A stretch of DNA of 64,000 nucleotides from Paraclostridium ghonii (GCF_030815085.1 NZ_JAUSWG010000004.1), one strand, 5' to 3'; positions 25,138-35,104 are shown, counted from the stretch's first letter. A program made the numbers and translations. Notes: generated by a model not told the origin, from the sequence alone.

Positions 25138-26982
25138 TTATTCACAGTCTTCAAATTGACTATTGTATAAAGATGAATAGAACCCATCATCTTTTAATAA
25201 TTCTTCATGGCTTCCTTGTTCTATTATATCTCCATCCTTCATAACTAGTATTAAATCTGCATCTTTTATAGTTGATAATCTATGAGCTATTATAAAGCTT
25301 GTTCTACCTTCCATAAGGTTCCCCATAGCTTTTTGTATTAAAGCTTCTGTACGAGTGTCAACTGAACTTGTAGCTTCATCAAGTATAAGTATCTTAGGAT
25401 CTGCTAAAATAGCACGAGCTATAGTTAAAAGTTGTTTTTGACCTTGAGATACGTTGCTAGCTTCTTCATTTAATTCCATTTTATATCCTGCTGGAAGAGT
25501 TTTTACAAAGTGGTGTGCATGAGCTGCTTTTGATGCTTTTATAACTTCTTCATCTGTAGCATCAAGCTTAGAGTATCTTATGTTTTCCATTATACTACCA
25601 TTAAATAACCATGTATCTTGTAAAACCATTCCAAATAAGCTTCTTAAATCAGCTCTATTAAAATCATTAATGTTTTTACCATCGATTAATATAGCACCTT
25701 TATTTATATCATAAAAACGCATTAATAATTTTACAACTGTAGTTTTTCCTGCTCCTGTAGGTCCAACTATAGCTACTTTTTGCCCTGCCTTTATATTCGT
25801 TGTAAAGTCATTTATTATTATTTTATCTTCTGAATATCCAAAGTTAACATGATCAAAAGCTACATCTCCTTTGATATTTTTAGTACTAACTGGATTTTCA
25901 ATTATTTGAACTTCTTCGTCTTCATCTAAGAATTCAAATGCTCTTTCTGCCGCTGCTGCCATAGATTGCATTATATTTGCAATTTGCGCTGTTTGAGCTA
26001 TCGGCTGGTTGAAACTTCTTACATATTGTGTAAATGAAAGTATATCTCCAACTTCAATAGTCTTTTTAATTGTAAAATATCCACCTAGTATAGACACTAA
26101 AACATAACCTAAGTTTCCTATAAAAGTCATCATTGGCATCATCATTCCTGATAGGAATTGAGATTTCCATGCAGATTCATATAACTTATCATTTAAATCA
26201 TTAAACTCTGCTATAGCTGCATCTTCTCTATTAAATGCTTTTACTATATTATGCCCCCCATAAACTTCTTCAACTTGCCCATTTACATTCCCTAAGTACT
26301 TTTGTTGAGATTTAAAGTGAGTTTGTGAGTTTTTTACAATAAACCCTATTATTATCATAGATATAGGTAGTATTAATAATGAAACTATAGTCATTTGCCA
26401 ACTTATAGATAACATCATTATAAGAACACCTATTACTGTTGTAACAGAAGTAATAATTTGAGTCATAATTTGATTTAAGTTTTGACTTAATGTATCTATG
26501 TCATTTGTAACTCTAGATAAAACTTCACCATGTGTTCTTTTATCAAAATATTTAAGTGGCATACGATTTATTTTTTCTGAAATTTCTTTTCTAAGCTTGT
26601 ATGAAACTTTTTGAGATATTCCAGAAACTATAAACGATTGAATAAATGCAAATATAGCACTTATTATATAAAGTCCTAATAAAATTAAAATTATTCTACC
26701 TATATAATCAAAGTCTATACCAGCATTTCCTTGATTACTAACTTTTCTAACTAAACCTTGAAATATCTCAGTTGTAGCTTTACCTAATATTTTAGGACCT
26801 ACTATAGAAAATGCAGAACTTCCTATTGCAAATATTACTACTATTAATAGTGAAATTCTATACGGGTTTAAATAATTAAAAAGATTTTTCATTGTGCCTT
26901 TAAAATCTTTTGCTTTTTCTGTTCCTCTCATTCCTCCCATAGGTCCGCCCATTTTAGGAGTGTTTTGTTTTCTATTACTCAT
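25138..26982 (-). CDS. Heterodimeric ABC exporter subunit with the canonical catalytic site
   Basis: The 614-residue half-transporter starts at ATG 26982 (GGAGGAACTTGACA upstream); a longer frame to 27036 lies inside the preceding gene. It has six membrane helices (about 40-340) and a nucleotide-binding domain with Walker A GPTGAGKTT, Walker B ILILDEATSSVD with catalytic Glu, and switch His in IIAHRLSTI. Its signature is VSQGQ rather than LSGGQ. That complements the degenerate Walker B/His of the partner encoded just upstream, with which it overlaps by 8 bp. The pair resembles YfiBC/EfrAB/LmrCD-type multidrug exporters. Confidence 0.93.
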   Translation of the reverse strand: MSNRKQNTPKMGGPMGGMRGTEKAKDFKGTMKNLFNYLNPYRISLLIVVIFAIGSSAFSIVGPKILGKATTEIFQGLVRKVSNQGNAGIDFDYIGRIILILLGLYIISAIFAFIQSFIVSGISQKVSYKLRKEISEKINRMPLKYFDKRTHGEVLSRVTNDIDTLSQNLNQIMTQIITSVTTVIGVLIMMLSISWQMTIVSLLILPISMIIIGFIVKNSQTHFKSQQKYLGNVNGQVEEVYGGHNIVKAFNREDAAIAEFNDLNDKLYESAWKSQFLSGMMMPMMTFIGNLGYVLVSILGGYFTIKKTIEVGDILSFTQYVRSFNQPIAQTAQIANIMQSMAAAAERAFEFLDEDEEVQIIENPVSTKNIKGDVAFDHVNFGYSEDKIIINDFTTNIKAGQKVAIVGPTGAGKTTVVKLLMRFYDINKGAILIDGKNINDFNRADLRSLFGMVLQDTWLFNGSIMENIRYSKLDATDEEVIKASKAAHAHHFVKTLPAGYKMELNEEASNVSQGQKQLLTIARAILADPKILILDEATSSVDTRTEALIQKAMGNLMEGRTSFIIAHRLSTIKDADLILVMKDGDIIEQGSHEELLKDDGFYSSLYNSQFEDCE

Positions 26983-29179
26983 TGTCAAGTTCCTCCTTTG
27001 GAAGTTGTGATTGGGCAATTTCTTTATATACTTCACAATTTTTAAGAAGTTCTTCGTGTTTTCCTATTCCAACAATATTACCTTCGTCTAACACTATTAT
27101 TTGATCAGCATTTAATATTGTGCTTATTCTTTGAGCTACTATAAGTACTGTAGCATCTCCAGTTTCTTCTTTTAATGATTTTCTAAGTGCTGCATCTGTT
27201 TTTAAATCTAGAGCTGAGAAACTATCATCAAATATATAAATTTCTGGGTTTTTAGCTATTGCTCTTGCTATTGAAAGTCTTTGCTTTTGACCTCCTGAAA
27301 CATTTGTACCACCTTGTGAAATTCCACTTCCAAATTGATCAGATTTCATTTCTATAAACTCTAAAGCTTGTGCTATCTCTGCTGCTTTTTTAACTTCTTC
27401 ATCTGTAGCGTCTTGATTACCATATCTTAAGTTAGAATTTATATCTCCTGAGAATAAAACTCCTTTTTGAGGAACATATCCAATTCTATCTCTTAAGTCA
27501 TGTTGTCTAGCCTCTTTTACATTTAAACCATCTACTAATATCTCACCTTCTGTTACATCATAAAAACGAGGTATTAAATTTATAAGAGTTGATTTTCCTG
27601 AACCTGTACTTCCTATAAATGCTGTAGTTTTACCTGGTTTTGCAGTAAATGTTATATTACTTAAAACATCTTCTTCTGCATTAGGGTATCTGAAACTTAC
27701 ATTTTTAAACTCAACAACACCCTTTTGGTTTGTATCAAATTCTTTAGTGCTTTTATTATCTTTTATATCTGTATCCTTAGAGATAACTTCATCTATACGA
27801 TCCATAGAAACTATAGCACGTGGTAATATCATAGATACCATCGATATCATTAAAAATGCCATTATAATCTGCATAGTATATTGTATAAACGCCATCATAT
27901 CTCCAACTTGCATATTTCCTGAATCCACACGATGTGCACCATTCCATACAATCAATATTGTAATTAAATTCATTATTAACATCATTGTTGGCATCATCAT
28001 AGACATAGTTCTATTAACAAATAAATTTGTTTTCATTAAATCAGTATTTGCTTTATCAAATCTTTTTTCTTCATGTTTTTCAGTACCAAAAGCTCTTATT
28101 ACTAGCATTCCTGTAAGCATTTCACGAGTTACTAAGTTTACCTTATCAACAAGTTTTTGAACAGATTTAAACTTAGGCATAACTAATGCAAATAAAACTA
28201 GTACTACAGATATTATAGCAAGTACTGCTACTCCTATTATCCAAGCCATAGAAGTATCTGTATTTAATACCTTTATAACTCCTCCTAATGCAAGTATAGG
28301 GGCGTAAAATACAATTCTAAGTAACATTACCATAAGCATTTGTACTTGTTGAATATCATTTGTACTACGAGTTATTAACGATGCTGTAGAAAATTCATCC
28401 ATCTCTTTATTTGAAAATGATATTACTTTATTAAATACACCTTTTCTTAAGTTTCTTCCAAGTTTTGCTGCAACTTTAGCTCCTAAATATCCAACAGCAA
28501 CTGTAGCCAACATACTTATAAGTGCTATACCTAACATTATCGCACCTGTCTTGAATATGTAGTTAGTTTGAAGCTTATCTACATCTATTCCGATTGCTTT
28601 GTATTCACCTTTTACATATCCAATAGCCCCTTGAATCATCATACTTTCTGGCATATTATCAAGTTTTTCATCAAATTCAGCCTCTATTTGCTTTAAATTA
28701 TCTTTAGGCATAGATTTGAATGCGTCCATTATATCCATATTAGTGTTAACTGGAACTCCTGGTGGTGTCATTTCTTTTATAATTTGATCCTTATTTTTCT
28801 CTATACCAGATATTATCATAATAGATTTTGCCATTATAGGGTTTAGCTTATCTATTACTTCTTTATCATTTGTATTAAGCTTATATACTTTTTCATCTAT
28901 TTTACTATCTTTAAACTCTCCTTTATCAAGTAAGTCATAATATTTCATTACTTCATTTTTATCTTTATCACTCATAAAAATAGTAAGATTATTTAGTTCG
29001 CTCTCTCTTATAACCTCAGGAACTGCATTTTCAATACCATTTTGCTGAATTCCAACATTTACTATATTAGATGTATAATCAGGTAATGATAAATCACATA
29101 TAGCTTGAATTGTTAAAAGTCCAACTATAAGTATCACAGAACCTATTGAGTTTCTTAAATGTTTAATTAACTTAATCAT
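26975..29179 (-). CDS. Heterodimeric ABC exporter subunit with a degenerate catalytic site
   Basis: This 734-residue half-transporter has an unusually long extracellular insert between the first two membrane helices (about residues 35-205). Its nucleotide-binding domain has Walker A GSTGSGKST and signature VSGGQKQR, but Walker B is IYIFDDSFSALD (Asp in place of catalytic Glu) and the switch His is Gln (IVAQRISTI). Loss of one site is normal for heterodimeric exporters; the intact site combines this protein's signature with the partner's Walker motifs. A MarR regulator gene is divergent, suggesting drug-inducible control. Confidence 0.93.
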   Translation of the reverse strand: MIKLIKHLRNSIGSVILIVGLLTIQAICDLSLPDYTSNIVNVGIQQNGIENAVPEVIRESELNNLTIFMSDKDKNEVMKYYDLLDKGEFKDSKIDEKVYKLNTNDKEVIDKLNPIMAKSIMIISGIEKNKDQIIKEMTPPGVPVNTNMDIMDAFKSMPKDNLKQIEAEFDEKLDNMPESMMIQGAIGYVKGEYKAIGIDVDKLQTNYIFKTGAIMLGIALISMLATVAVGYLGAKVAAKLGRNLRKGVFNKVISFSNKEMDEFSTASLITRSTNDIQQVQMLMVMLLRIVFYAPILALGGVIKVLNTDTSMAWIIGVAVLAIISVVLVLFALVMPKFKSVQKLVDKVNLVTREMLTGMLVIRAFGTEKHEEKRFDKANTDLMKTNLFVNRTMSMMMPTMMLIMNLITILIVWNGAHRVDSGNMQVGDMMAFIQYTMQIIMAFLMISMVSMILPRAIVSMDRIDEVISKDTDIKDNKSTKEFDTNQKGVVEFKNVSFRYPNAEEDVLSNITFTAKPGKTTAFIGSTGSGKSTLINLIPRFYDVTEGEILVDGLNVKEARQHDLRDRIGYVPQKGVLFSGDINSNLRYGNQDATDEEVKKAAEIAQALEFIEMKSDQFGSGISQGGTNVSGGQKQRLSIARAIAKNPEIYIFDDSFSALDLKTDAALRKSLKEETGDATVLIVAQRISTILNADQIIVLDEGNIVGIGKHEELLKNCEVYKEIAQSQLPKEELDNE

Positions 29180-29216
29180 TTTGCTAGTTCTCCTTTTTAG
29201 ATTTTAATGGTTATGT

Positions 29217-29250
29217 TTTAATAATTATTATATTTTTATAATTATTATAA
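29217..29250. promoter_or_regulatory. AT-rich inverted repeat between exporter and marR (candidate MarR operator)
   Basis: TTTTAATAATTAT (29217-29229) and ATAATTATTATAA (29238-29250) are nearly perfect inverted arms in the divergent promoter region. Low complexity makes this weak evidence. Confidence 0.35.
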
Positions 29251-29330
29251 GTCAATAACTTTTTTAAATTGTATAAAATATTATTTTAGTTTATAATGTT
29301 AGTATAATCATAGGTTAAAGGAGATTTTAT

Positions 29331-29774
29331 ATGGATAATAAAGATTTAACTAAAACATCTGATGCATTATTTAGCTTATTAATGCAATTGAATAATAAAG
29401 TATTTAATCAAGATAAAATGATTAAATGCTCTCCTCTTCCTCCATCGCATGTTAAAGTTATATTTTATTTACTTAATAATGGTTCTTCATCTATATCTGA
29501 TATAGCTTCTAACTTAGAGATATCTAAACCTAACATGACACCTATTATCGACAAACTTTTACGTGACAACCTAGTTTATAGAACTGAAGATCCTAATGAT
29601 AGAAGAATCGTTAGAATAGCGTTAACACAAAAAGCTTTAGACATATCAAGTGAGCATAAAAAAAGGCTTAAAGAATCTCTTTTTACTAAATTGTCAACGC
29701 TTTCAAATGATGACTTAGTAAAAATGAAAGATTTAGTTTCTGAACTTACTAATATAATAGTAAAGTTAGATTAA
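29331..29774 (+). CDS. MarR-family transcriptional regulator
   Basis: The 147-residue protein has the MarR winged helix: recognition region LEISKPNMTPIIDKLLRD (about 65-82) and wing EDPNDRRIVRIALTQKA (about 87-103). Such dimers repress drug-efflux genes and release DNA on binding small phenolic or lipophilic ligands. It is divergent from the ABC exporter pair, its likely target. RBS AAAGGAGA precedes the ATG. Confidence 0.94.
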   Translation: MDNKDLTKTSDALFSLLMQLNNKVFNQDKMIKCSPLPPSHVKVIFYLLNNGSSSISDIASNLEISKPNMTPIIDKLLRDNLVYRTEDPNDRRIVRIALTQKALDISSEHKKRLKESLFTKLSTLSNDDLVKMKDLVSELTNIIVKLD

Positions 29775-29775
29775 A

Positions 29776-29805
29776 TAAAAAAGAACTCAATGGAGTTCTT
29801 TTTTA
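29776..29805 (+). terminator. Terminator of marR
   Basis: AAAAAAGAACTC(AATG)GAGTTCTTTTTT directly after the stop. Confidence 0.9.
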
Positions 29806-30167
29806 TTTAACTTTTCAATGTAAAATTATAGTAAATTTCCTTCAATTATTTTATATAAAATCTCTTATATACTAAAATCCGTTATTCCTTTAATATAAAA
29901 CTATCTCACGTTTGTAATTAAAATACATTTTTAACAAGTTTTTAAATCAACTGTAAACTATTTTTTATAACTTTCATATAATGATTAATTTTTTCTATAT
30001 CTATTATATTAATCCCCTTAGAATTTGTTACTATACATATACACAACTTCATAGTAATGCCTCATTTAATACTTTATATTTTTTTCATAAGCACTATTAT
30101 ACTATTTCTTCATATTATTAACTATATTTTTGTAATTGTGCACATTAAATCTATTTTTTGTTAAACT
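29806..30167. other. AT-rich intergenic region
   Basis: No gene is supported. A 36-codon minus-strand frame (29942-30052; MKLCICIVTNSKGINIIDIE..) has GAGG 7 nt before its ATG. It is isolated and unrecognised, so it is noted but not called. Nothing else was seen. Confidence 0.4.
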
Positions 30168-30201
30168 AAAAAAGACTATCTACTATTAAGATAGTCTTTT
30201 T
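30168..30201 (-). terminator. Ferredoxin gene terminator
   Basis: AAAAAGACTATCT/AGATAGTCTTTTT hairpin followed by T-rich sequence on the minus strand. Confidence 0.88.
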
Positions 30202-30212
30202 ACTGAAAATTG

Positions 30213-30401
30213 TTATTCTACTGCTATAGCGCTTACAGGGCATCCATCTTGAGCCTCCACAGCACTACCTTCTAATTCACTTGATAACTCTTCATTTATA
30301 GCTATTGCTAATCCATCATTGTCCATATCAAATACTTCTGGGCATATACCTGTACATGCTCCACATCCTATACATATATCTTTATCTACAAATGCTTTCA
30401 T
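30213..30401 (-). CDS. 4Fe-4S ferredoxin
   Basis: The 62-residue protein starts at MKAFVDKD (GGAGGACATT upstream); an in-frame ATG 15 nt earlier overlaps the RBS. CIGCGACTGICP gives CxxCxxCxxxCP, and a later GCP supplies the remaining conserved Cys; a second complete CxxCxxC is absent, so one [4Fe-4S] cluster is expected. The acidic middle (PEVFDMDNDG) is typical of Thermotoga/clostridial monocluster ferredoxins. It is a soluble low-potential electron carrier. Confidence 0.93.
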   Translation of the reverse strand: MKAFVDKDICIGCGACTGICPEVFDMDNDGLAIAINEELSSELEGSAVEAQDGCPVSAIAVE

Positions 30402-30561
30402 TTTAATGTCCTCCAAATTTTAAATATTATTTTGCTAGCATTTACTATTTACCCACATATTTTTTATTTAAAACATATATTATAACTTTTTTAATCATCA
30501 TTTTTCTATCGTTAGCTATTTTTAATAAATTTATATTTGCAAAAGTTCAATAAGTAATAAA

Positions 30562-30603
30562 AATAAGGGGCTGTCACTCTAAAAATACTACGACAGCCCC
30601 TTT
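30562..30603 (-). terminator. Strong hairpin terminator
   Basis: GGGGCTGTC/GACAGCCCC stem, followed on the minus strand by TTATTTTT, right after the 30605 stop. Confidence 0.85.
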
Positions 30604-30604
30604 C

Positions 30605-31012
30605 CTATCTTATAAATTCTACATTGATAGGAATTTTTATTATTATTTCTTTTTTATCATTCCAAGTTTTATAATCTTTTATAATTTCACCTTTTATCTC
30701 TCTATATACAGGTCTAACTTTTACACATTCATTGTTGAACTTATCTTGAATATCTTTTTTATTTATATTTATACCTTTGAATATGTTAGTTTTTATTGCA
30801 TAATTTATAGCATCTTGTTCATCTTTGTTTAAGTCAACATTATAAATAGTCTCATAACTTAAATTTTTATTCAATTCTTCATAACTTCCTTTTATTATGT
30901 TATCATTAGTCTTTTCAAAATATAAATCATAATAGTTAAGTGACTTTACACTTAATGTAAATACAGACACAATAGTTATAACTAAAGCAAATATTTTAAT
31001 TATTTTACGCAC
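30605..31012 (-). CDS. Small exported or signal-anchored protein of unknown function
   Basis: The 135-residue protein (GTG start, GAGGTGAAATT upstream) has an N-terminal hydrophobic segment at residues 4-23 after a KxxK basic start, without a clear signal peptidase site or lipobox. The rest is hydrophilic, with beta-rich C-terminus IIIKIPINVEF. I do not recognise the family. It lies 55 bp after a membrane protein gene on the same strand. Confidence 0.7.
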   Translation of the reverse strand: MRKIIKIFALVITIVSVFTLSVKSLNYYDLYFEKTNDNIIKGSYEELNKNLSYETIYNVDLNKDEQDAINYAIKTNIFKGININKKDIQDKFNNECVKVRPVYREIKGEIIKDYKTWNDKKEIIIKIPINVEFIR

Positions 31013-31067
31013 AATTTCACCTCTATAATTATAATCTTTAATGTTATTGTGCTTATTTTTTTATTAA

Positions 31068-31457
31068 TTATTTATTTTTTTTACTTATTTTAAATTCATT
31101 ATCTAATATTTTGATTACTATAAAATCAGAGATTTCTAAAATAATTAATACAAAAAATAGGTTTGGATTGTTTATAAGCGTTAATATGTACAGTATAGGC
31201 GTAGTTATTATAGTAAATATACCTAATTTAGTTAAACTTTCAAATTTTTTATCTTTGCAAGAAGTTAAGAATTTATCAAATAATTCATCTACATCTATAT
31301 TTTTTGCAATTATTATTAAATTTATAATCCTATCTATTATAACTACTATCCAAAAAAATTTATTTGCATAATCATAAATTAGAGTATAAATAGGTATATA
31401 TAAAACCTCTCTCCATAAAATTAATCTCAATAAAATTTCATCAACTTTGTTGCCCAT
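31068..31457 (-). CDS. Small membrane protein of unknown function
   Basis: Start is placed at ATG 31457 with AAAGGAG nearby; the frame open to 31484 contains that RBS. The 129-residue product has about four hydrophobic segments (around 18-30, 33-53, 80-100, 101-118) and ends in Lys-rich cytoplasmic residues. The pattern is RDXX-like or YkvA-like at most; no family was recognised. It may be co-transcribed with the exported protein downstream. Confidence 0.65.
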   Translation of the reverse strand: MGNKVDEILLRLILWREVLYIPIYTLIYDYANKFFWIVVIIDRIINLIIIAKNIDVDELFDKFLTSCKDKKFESLTKLGIFTIITTPILYILTLINNPNLFFVLIILEISDFIVIKILDNEFKISKKNK

Positions 31458-31546
31458 AATATTATACTCCTTTTTGATTTTCATAGTTTATATTATATTA
31501 CAACTATATATGTTAATTCAAATTTATTTACCTATAATTAATACTT

Positions 31547-31575
31547 TTGAATTATGTTTAAATTAATGTTATACT
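31547..31575 (+). promoter_or_regulatory. Promoter of the DEAD-box helicase gene
   Basis: TTGAAT (31547-31552), 17-bp spacer, TATACT (31570-31575), about 43 bp before the ATG. Confidence 0.65.
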
Positions 31576-31617
31576 ATAAATCTAATTTAGAAATAATATA
31601 TAAAAAAGGAGTAAAAA

Positions 31618-32763
31618 ATGAATAAACCTAAAGATATAAATTTAGATTCTAATCTAGTTAACGCCTTACAAATGCAAGGAATAAACAATTTAAATAAAAT
31701 TCAATCTATAGTTTATGAAGATATAAAAAATCATAAAGATTTAATAATCCAATCAGAAACTGGTAGTGGAAAAACATTAGCTTACTTACTTCCGCTATTT
31801 GAAAAAATAGATACTACGAAAAGAGAAACTCAAGTTATGGTGTTAGCACCAACTCATGAGCTTGTTATGCAAATAGTCGACCAAATTAAATTACTTTCTA
31901 AAAACTCAACTATAGATGTAACTACACTCCCTCTAATTGGAGAAGTCAATATACAAAAACAAATTAAAAATATAAAAATTACAAAACCTCACATAGTTGT
32001 TGGTACTACAGGTAGAATACTTGATTTAATAAAACAGAAAAAATTAAAAGTTCATAATGTGAAAACTATAGTTCTAGATGAAGCAGACAGCCTTCTTTCA
32101 TCAAAAAACATAAATACAGTTAAAGACATAGTAAAATGCACACTAAGAGATAGACAATTATTAGCATTTTCTGCTAGTGCTAACGATAAGTGCATTAAAA
32201 CATTAAGTGATATTATGAAAGATCATAAAGTAATAAAAACAGAGCCTAAAGTAAGTATTAATAAAAATATAAATCATATGTATTTATCATGTGATAAAAG
32301 AGATAAATTTAAATGCCTTAGAAAATCTTTAGCTACTCTTAATCCAAAAAAATCTATAGTTTTTGTAAATGACGAAGAAAGTATAGAAATTATAAATGAT
32401 AAGCTAAACTTCCACAACAGAAATTCTGTATGCATATATGGTAGTATGAGCAAAGAGGATAGAAAAAATGCTATGCATAAATTTAGAACTGGTAAAGCTA
32501 CAGTACTAGTTTCATCTGATTTATCTGCTAGAGGACTTGATATTAAAGATGTAACACATGTATTTAATTTAGATTTTCCTGTTAGTAGCAACGAATATAT
32601 CCACAGAAGCGGTAGAACAGGTAGAGGAAACAACAAAGGTGACACAGTTTCTATAATTACTAATAATGAATTAGCTGCTGTACGTGTTTTATGCAGAGAA
32701 TTCAATATAAATATAAAACATAAAGATTTATACGAAGGAAAATTAATAGATTACAAAAAATAA
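31618..32763 (+). CDS. DEAD-box ATP-dependent RNA helicase
   Basis: The 381-residue protein contains only the two RecA-like core domains: Q motif region (NNLNKIQSIVY), motif I SETGSGKT, Ia APTHEL, II VLDEADSLL, III as SAS, V SDLSARGLDI and VI HRSGRTGRG. It lacks the C-terminal RNA-binding extension of DbpA or CshA, so it is a minimal helicase likely involved in mRNA or ribosome metabolism, often under cold stress. Single-gene unit with AAAAAGGAGT RBS. Confidence 0.95.
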   Translation: MNKPKDINLDSNLVNALQMQGINNLNKIQSIVYEDIKNHKDLIIQSETGSGKTLAYLLPLFEKIDTTKRETQVMVLAPTHELVMQIVDQIKLLSKNSTIDVTTLPLIGEVNIQKQIKNIKITKPHIVVGTTGRILDLIKQKKLKVHNVKTIVLDEADSLLSSKNINTVKDIVKCTLRDRQLLAFSASANDKCIKTLSDIMKDHKVIKTEPKVSINKNINHMYLSCDKRDKFKCLRKSLATLNPKKSIVFVNDEESIEIINDKLNFHNRNSVCIYGSMSKEDRKNAMHKFRTGKATVLVSSDLSARGLDIKDVTHVFNLDFPVSSNEYIHRSGRTGRGNNKGDTVSIITNNELAAVRVLCREFNINIKHKDLYEGKLIDYKK

Positions 32764-32786
32764 ACCCTCATAAATGAGGGTTTATT
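32762..32786. terminator. Bidirectional terminator between convergent genes
   Basis: AAACCCTCA/TGAGGGTTT with T-rich flanks on both strands. Confidence 0.85.
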
Positions 32787-34064
32787 TTATTTATTATTTT
32801 TCATATATTGATATGCTTTTAAAGTTCCCATTTTTGAATGATCAAATGTTAATCCCCCTTGGAAGTAAACATTATATGGAGGTTTTATAGGAGCGTCAGC
32901 ACTTAGCTCTATAGATGAACCTTGTATAAATGCACCCGCCGCCATTATAACTTCACTGTCATATCCTGGCATTGCCCAAGGCTCCGGCTTAACAAAAGAA
33001 TCCACTGGAGCTGCAGCTTGAACTCCTTGACAGAAAGATATAACTTCACTTGCACTATTTAATCTTACACATTGAATTATATCGCTTCTTAAATCATTAT
33101 ACTTAGGTAAGACATCATAGCCTAATTTTTCAAACATTCTAGCGCAGAATATAGCTCCCATTAAAGCTTGAGATACTACATAAGGAGCCATAAAAAACCC
33201 TTGTAACACTGTTCTACTTGTTCCGAATGTAAGCCCGCATTCTTTTCCTATTCCAGGAGATGTAAGCCTATATGAAATAAGCTCTACTAATTCTTTTTTC
33301 CCAACTATGTATCCACCAGTTAGTGCAAGTCCTCCTCCTGGGTTTTTTATAAGTGAACCTGCCATTATATCTGCACCTACATCTGTTGGCTCTTTAGTTT
33401 CTATAAATTCGCCATAGCAGTTATCCACCATTACAACAACTTCTGGCTTAAGACTTTTTACTGTTTCTATTACTTCTTTTATGTCTTCTATAGTTAAAGA
33501 TTTTCTCCAAGAGTACCCTTTAGATCTTTGAATCATAACAAGTTTTGTTTTGTCATTAATTTTTTCTTTTATTCCCTCTAAGTCCACTTCTCCATTTTCT
33601 AAAAAGTCAACTTGATTATATGTAACTCCAAATTCTTTTAAAGATCCTTTTTCTTCTCTTATTCCTATAACACCTTCTAGCGTATCATATGGTTTTCCAG
33701 TTACTGATAATATTTCATCTCCAGGTCTTACTATACCTTGTAAACAAAGTGTTAGTGCATGAGTTCCATTAACTATAATAGGTCTTACTATAGCATCTTC
33801 TGTATTAAAAACTTTTGAATATATTTCTTCAATTTTTTCACGCCCTATATCATTATACCCGTATCCAGTTGTCCAATTAAAGTGGTTATCACTTAAATTA
33901 GATTCTTGCATAGCTTTTAAAACCTTATATTGGTTATATTCTCTTACTTCTTTTATTAATTCAAATCTACCTTTAATATCTTCCATGACTTCATTTGATA
34001 AATTGAATATTTCATCATCTAAACTGTAGAAGTTTTTTAGTAATTCTTTTGTTTCATTAAGCAT
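32787..34064 (-). CDS. Methionine gamma-lyase family (aluminium-resistance type) PLP enzyme
   Basis: This 425-residue fold-type I PLP protein matches the Met_gamma_lyase/YnbB family. PLP-binding blocks are visible: NGTHALTLCL (phosphate contact), VMVDNCYGEF (Asp for the pyridine nitrogen) and GSLIKNPGGGLA with the likely Schiff-base Lys. The family is annotated as aluminium resistance or cystathionine beta-lyase-like, but its physiological substrate is uncertain. It is a single gene with AGGTGATAAA RBS. Confidence 0.9.
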   Translation of the reverse strand: MLNETKELLKNFYSLDDEIFNLSNEVMEDIKGRFELIKEVREYNQYKVLKAMQESNLSDNHFNWTTGYGYNDIGREKIEEIYSKVFNTEDAIVRPIIVNGTHALTLCLQGIVRPGDEILSVTGKPYDTLEGVIGIREEKGSLKEFGVTYNQVDFLENGEVDLEGIKEKINDKTKLVMIQRSKGYSWRKSLTIEDIKEVIETVKSLKPEVVVMVDNCYGEFIETKEPTDVGADIMAGSLIKNPGGGLALTGGYIVGKKELVELISYRLTSPGIGKECGLTFGTSRTVLQGFFMAPYVVSQALMGAIFCARMFEKLGYDVLPKYNDLRSDIIQCVRLNSASEVISFCQGVQAAAPVDSFVKPEPWAMPGYDSEVIMAAGAFIQGSSIELSADAPIKPPYNVYFQGGLTFDHSKMGTLKAYQYMKNNK

Positions 34065-34162
34065 TTTATCACCTGTCTTTTATAATATTAAATTAACATC
34101 TGAATTTTATCATATATGCTATATTATCGCAAGTTTAGTAGAATTTTAAATTTATTGTTAAG

Positions 34163-34190
34163 AAAAAAAGACCTATAAAACAGGTCTTAT
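34163..34190 (-). terminator. Terminator of the unknown 305-aa gene
   Basis: AAGACCT/AGGTCTT hairpin with TTTTTTTCT after it on the minus strand, overlapping the stop codon. Confidence 0.85.
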
Positions 34191-35104
34191 TTTACAAACT
34201 TATTTATAAAGTTTATCATCATCAATTTAAAAACACCACTATAATCAACTACTTGAGCTATTTTTTGGTTGTTAGCAGCTTCATTATTAAAGTTTGCTAT
34301 CTTAAAACAAATCTCATCTTTATTTTTTTCTATTATATATCCAAAATCTCTAACTTGAGATATTTCTAAATCGCCCATATCTATATCCATATCGCTTACT
34401 GTTTCTTTATTTGCACATAATACACCTTTAGAATATGAACTTGCCTCTACTCCAAATATAACGTATAAACTATTATTCTCTAATATATTTAAAATTTCTT
34501 TTTCACTTAAATTTTCTTTATTTAAAGTTTGTTTTTCTTCTTTTACAAAAAGTCTGTCTGTAAGTAAGCTCTTTCTCATTATCAACGGTATATATTCTTT
34601 ATCTATAACTTCATCTAAGTTTTGTCTTATTGTTTCTATCAAAGATTCTATATCAAAATTTTTATTATTTACCTTTAAAATATTTAAATTTTCTATATTT
34701 TCTTTTGGTATATACTTAACAACATTTTGAAATACATCATATATATCGCATATTTCATAGCCTTTTTTTATGTAATTTGATTTTATTTCATATTCTTTAT
34801 CAAAATCATTTAATAAATTATTTAATTCATCTTTAGTTTCACTATCTTTTATACTAGTTACAAATGGAATAACTTTATTTGGTTTCATTAAGAATGTTTC
34901 AAGTGGTTTTATAGTTTCATTAGCTTCCAATATGTCGGACTCTTCAAATGCCCTTTCTATTCCATCTTCTAAAAACGCTACTTCAACTTCCATTTCATAA
35001 TCATCTTTAACTATAGTATTTATTCCCACTGGGCACATTACTATTAATTTACTTTTGTCATATACATATCCAAATGAATATGATATTTCTAAACTATTGC
35101 TCAT
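34187..35104 (-). CDS. Uncharacterised 305-residue cytoplasmic protein
   Basis: No family is recognised. The protein is acidic, has no signal peptide or membrane segment, and consists of an N-terminal beta region (YSFGYVYDKSKLIVMCPVGI), a charged helical middle (about 70-185) and a C-terminal alpha/beta region. RBS is AAGGAG. It is 35 bp downstream of the nitroreductase gene on the same strand, so the two may share a transcript. Confidence 0.65.
   Translation of the reverse strand: MSNSLEISYSFGYVYDKSKLIVMCPVGINTIVKDDYEMEVEVAFLEDGIERAFEESDILEANETIKPLETFLMKPNKVIPFVTSIKDSETKDELNNLLNDFDKEYEIKSNYIKKGYEICDIYDVFQNVVKYIPKENIENLNILKVNNKNFDIESLIETIRQNLDEVIDKEYIPLIMRKSLLTDRLFVKEEKQTLNKENLSEKEILNILENNSLYVIFGVEASSYSKGVLCANKETVSDMDIDMGDLEISQVRDFGYIIEKNKDEICFKIANFNNEAANNQKIAQVVDYSGVFKLMMINFINKFVK

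Noticed and set aside
29942..30052. 36-codon minus-strand frame with a weak RBS
   Set aside because: Isolated, no recognisable sequence, no terminator; chance frame in AT-rich DNA is as likely.
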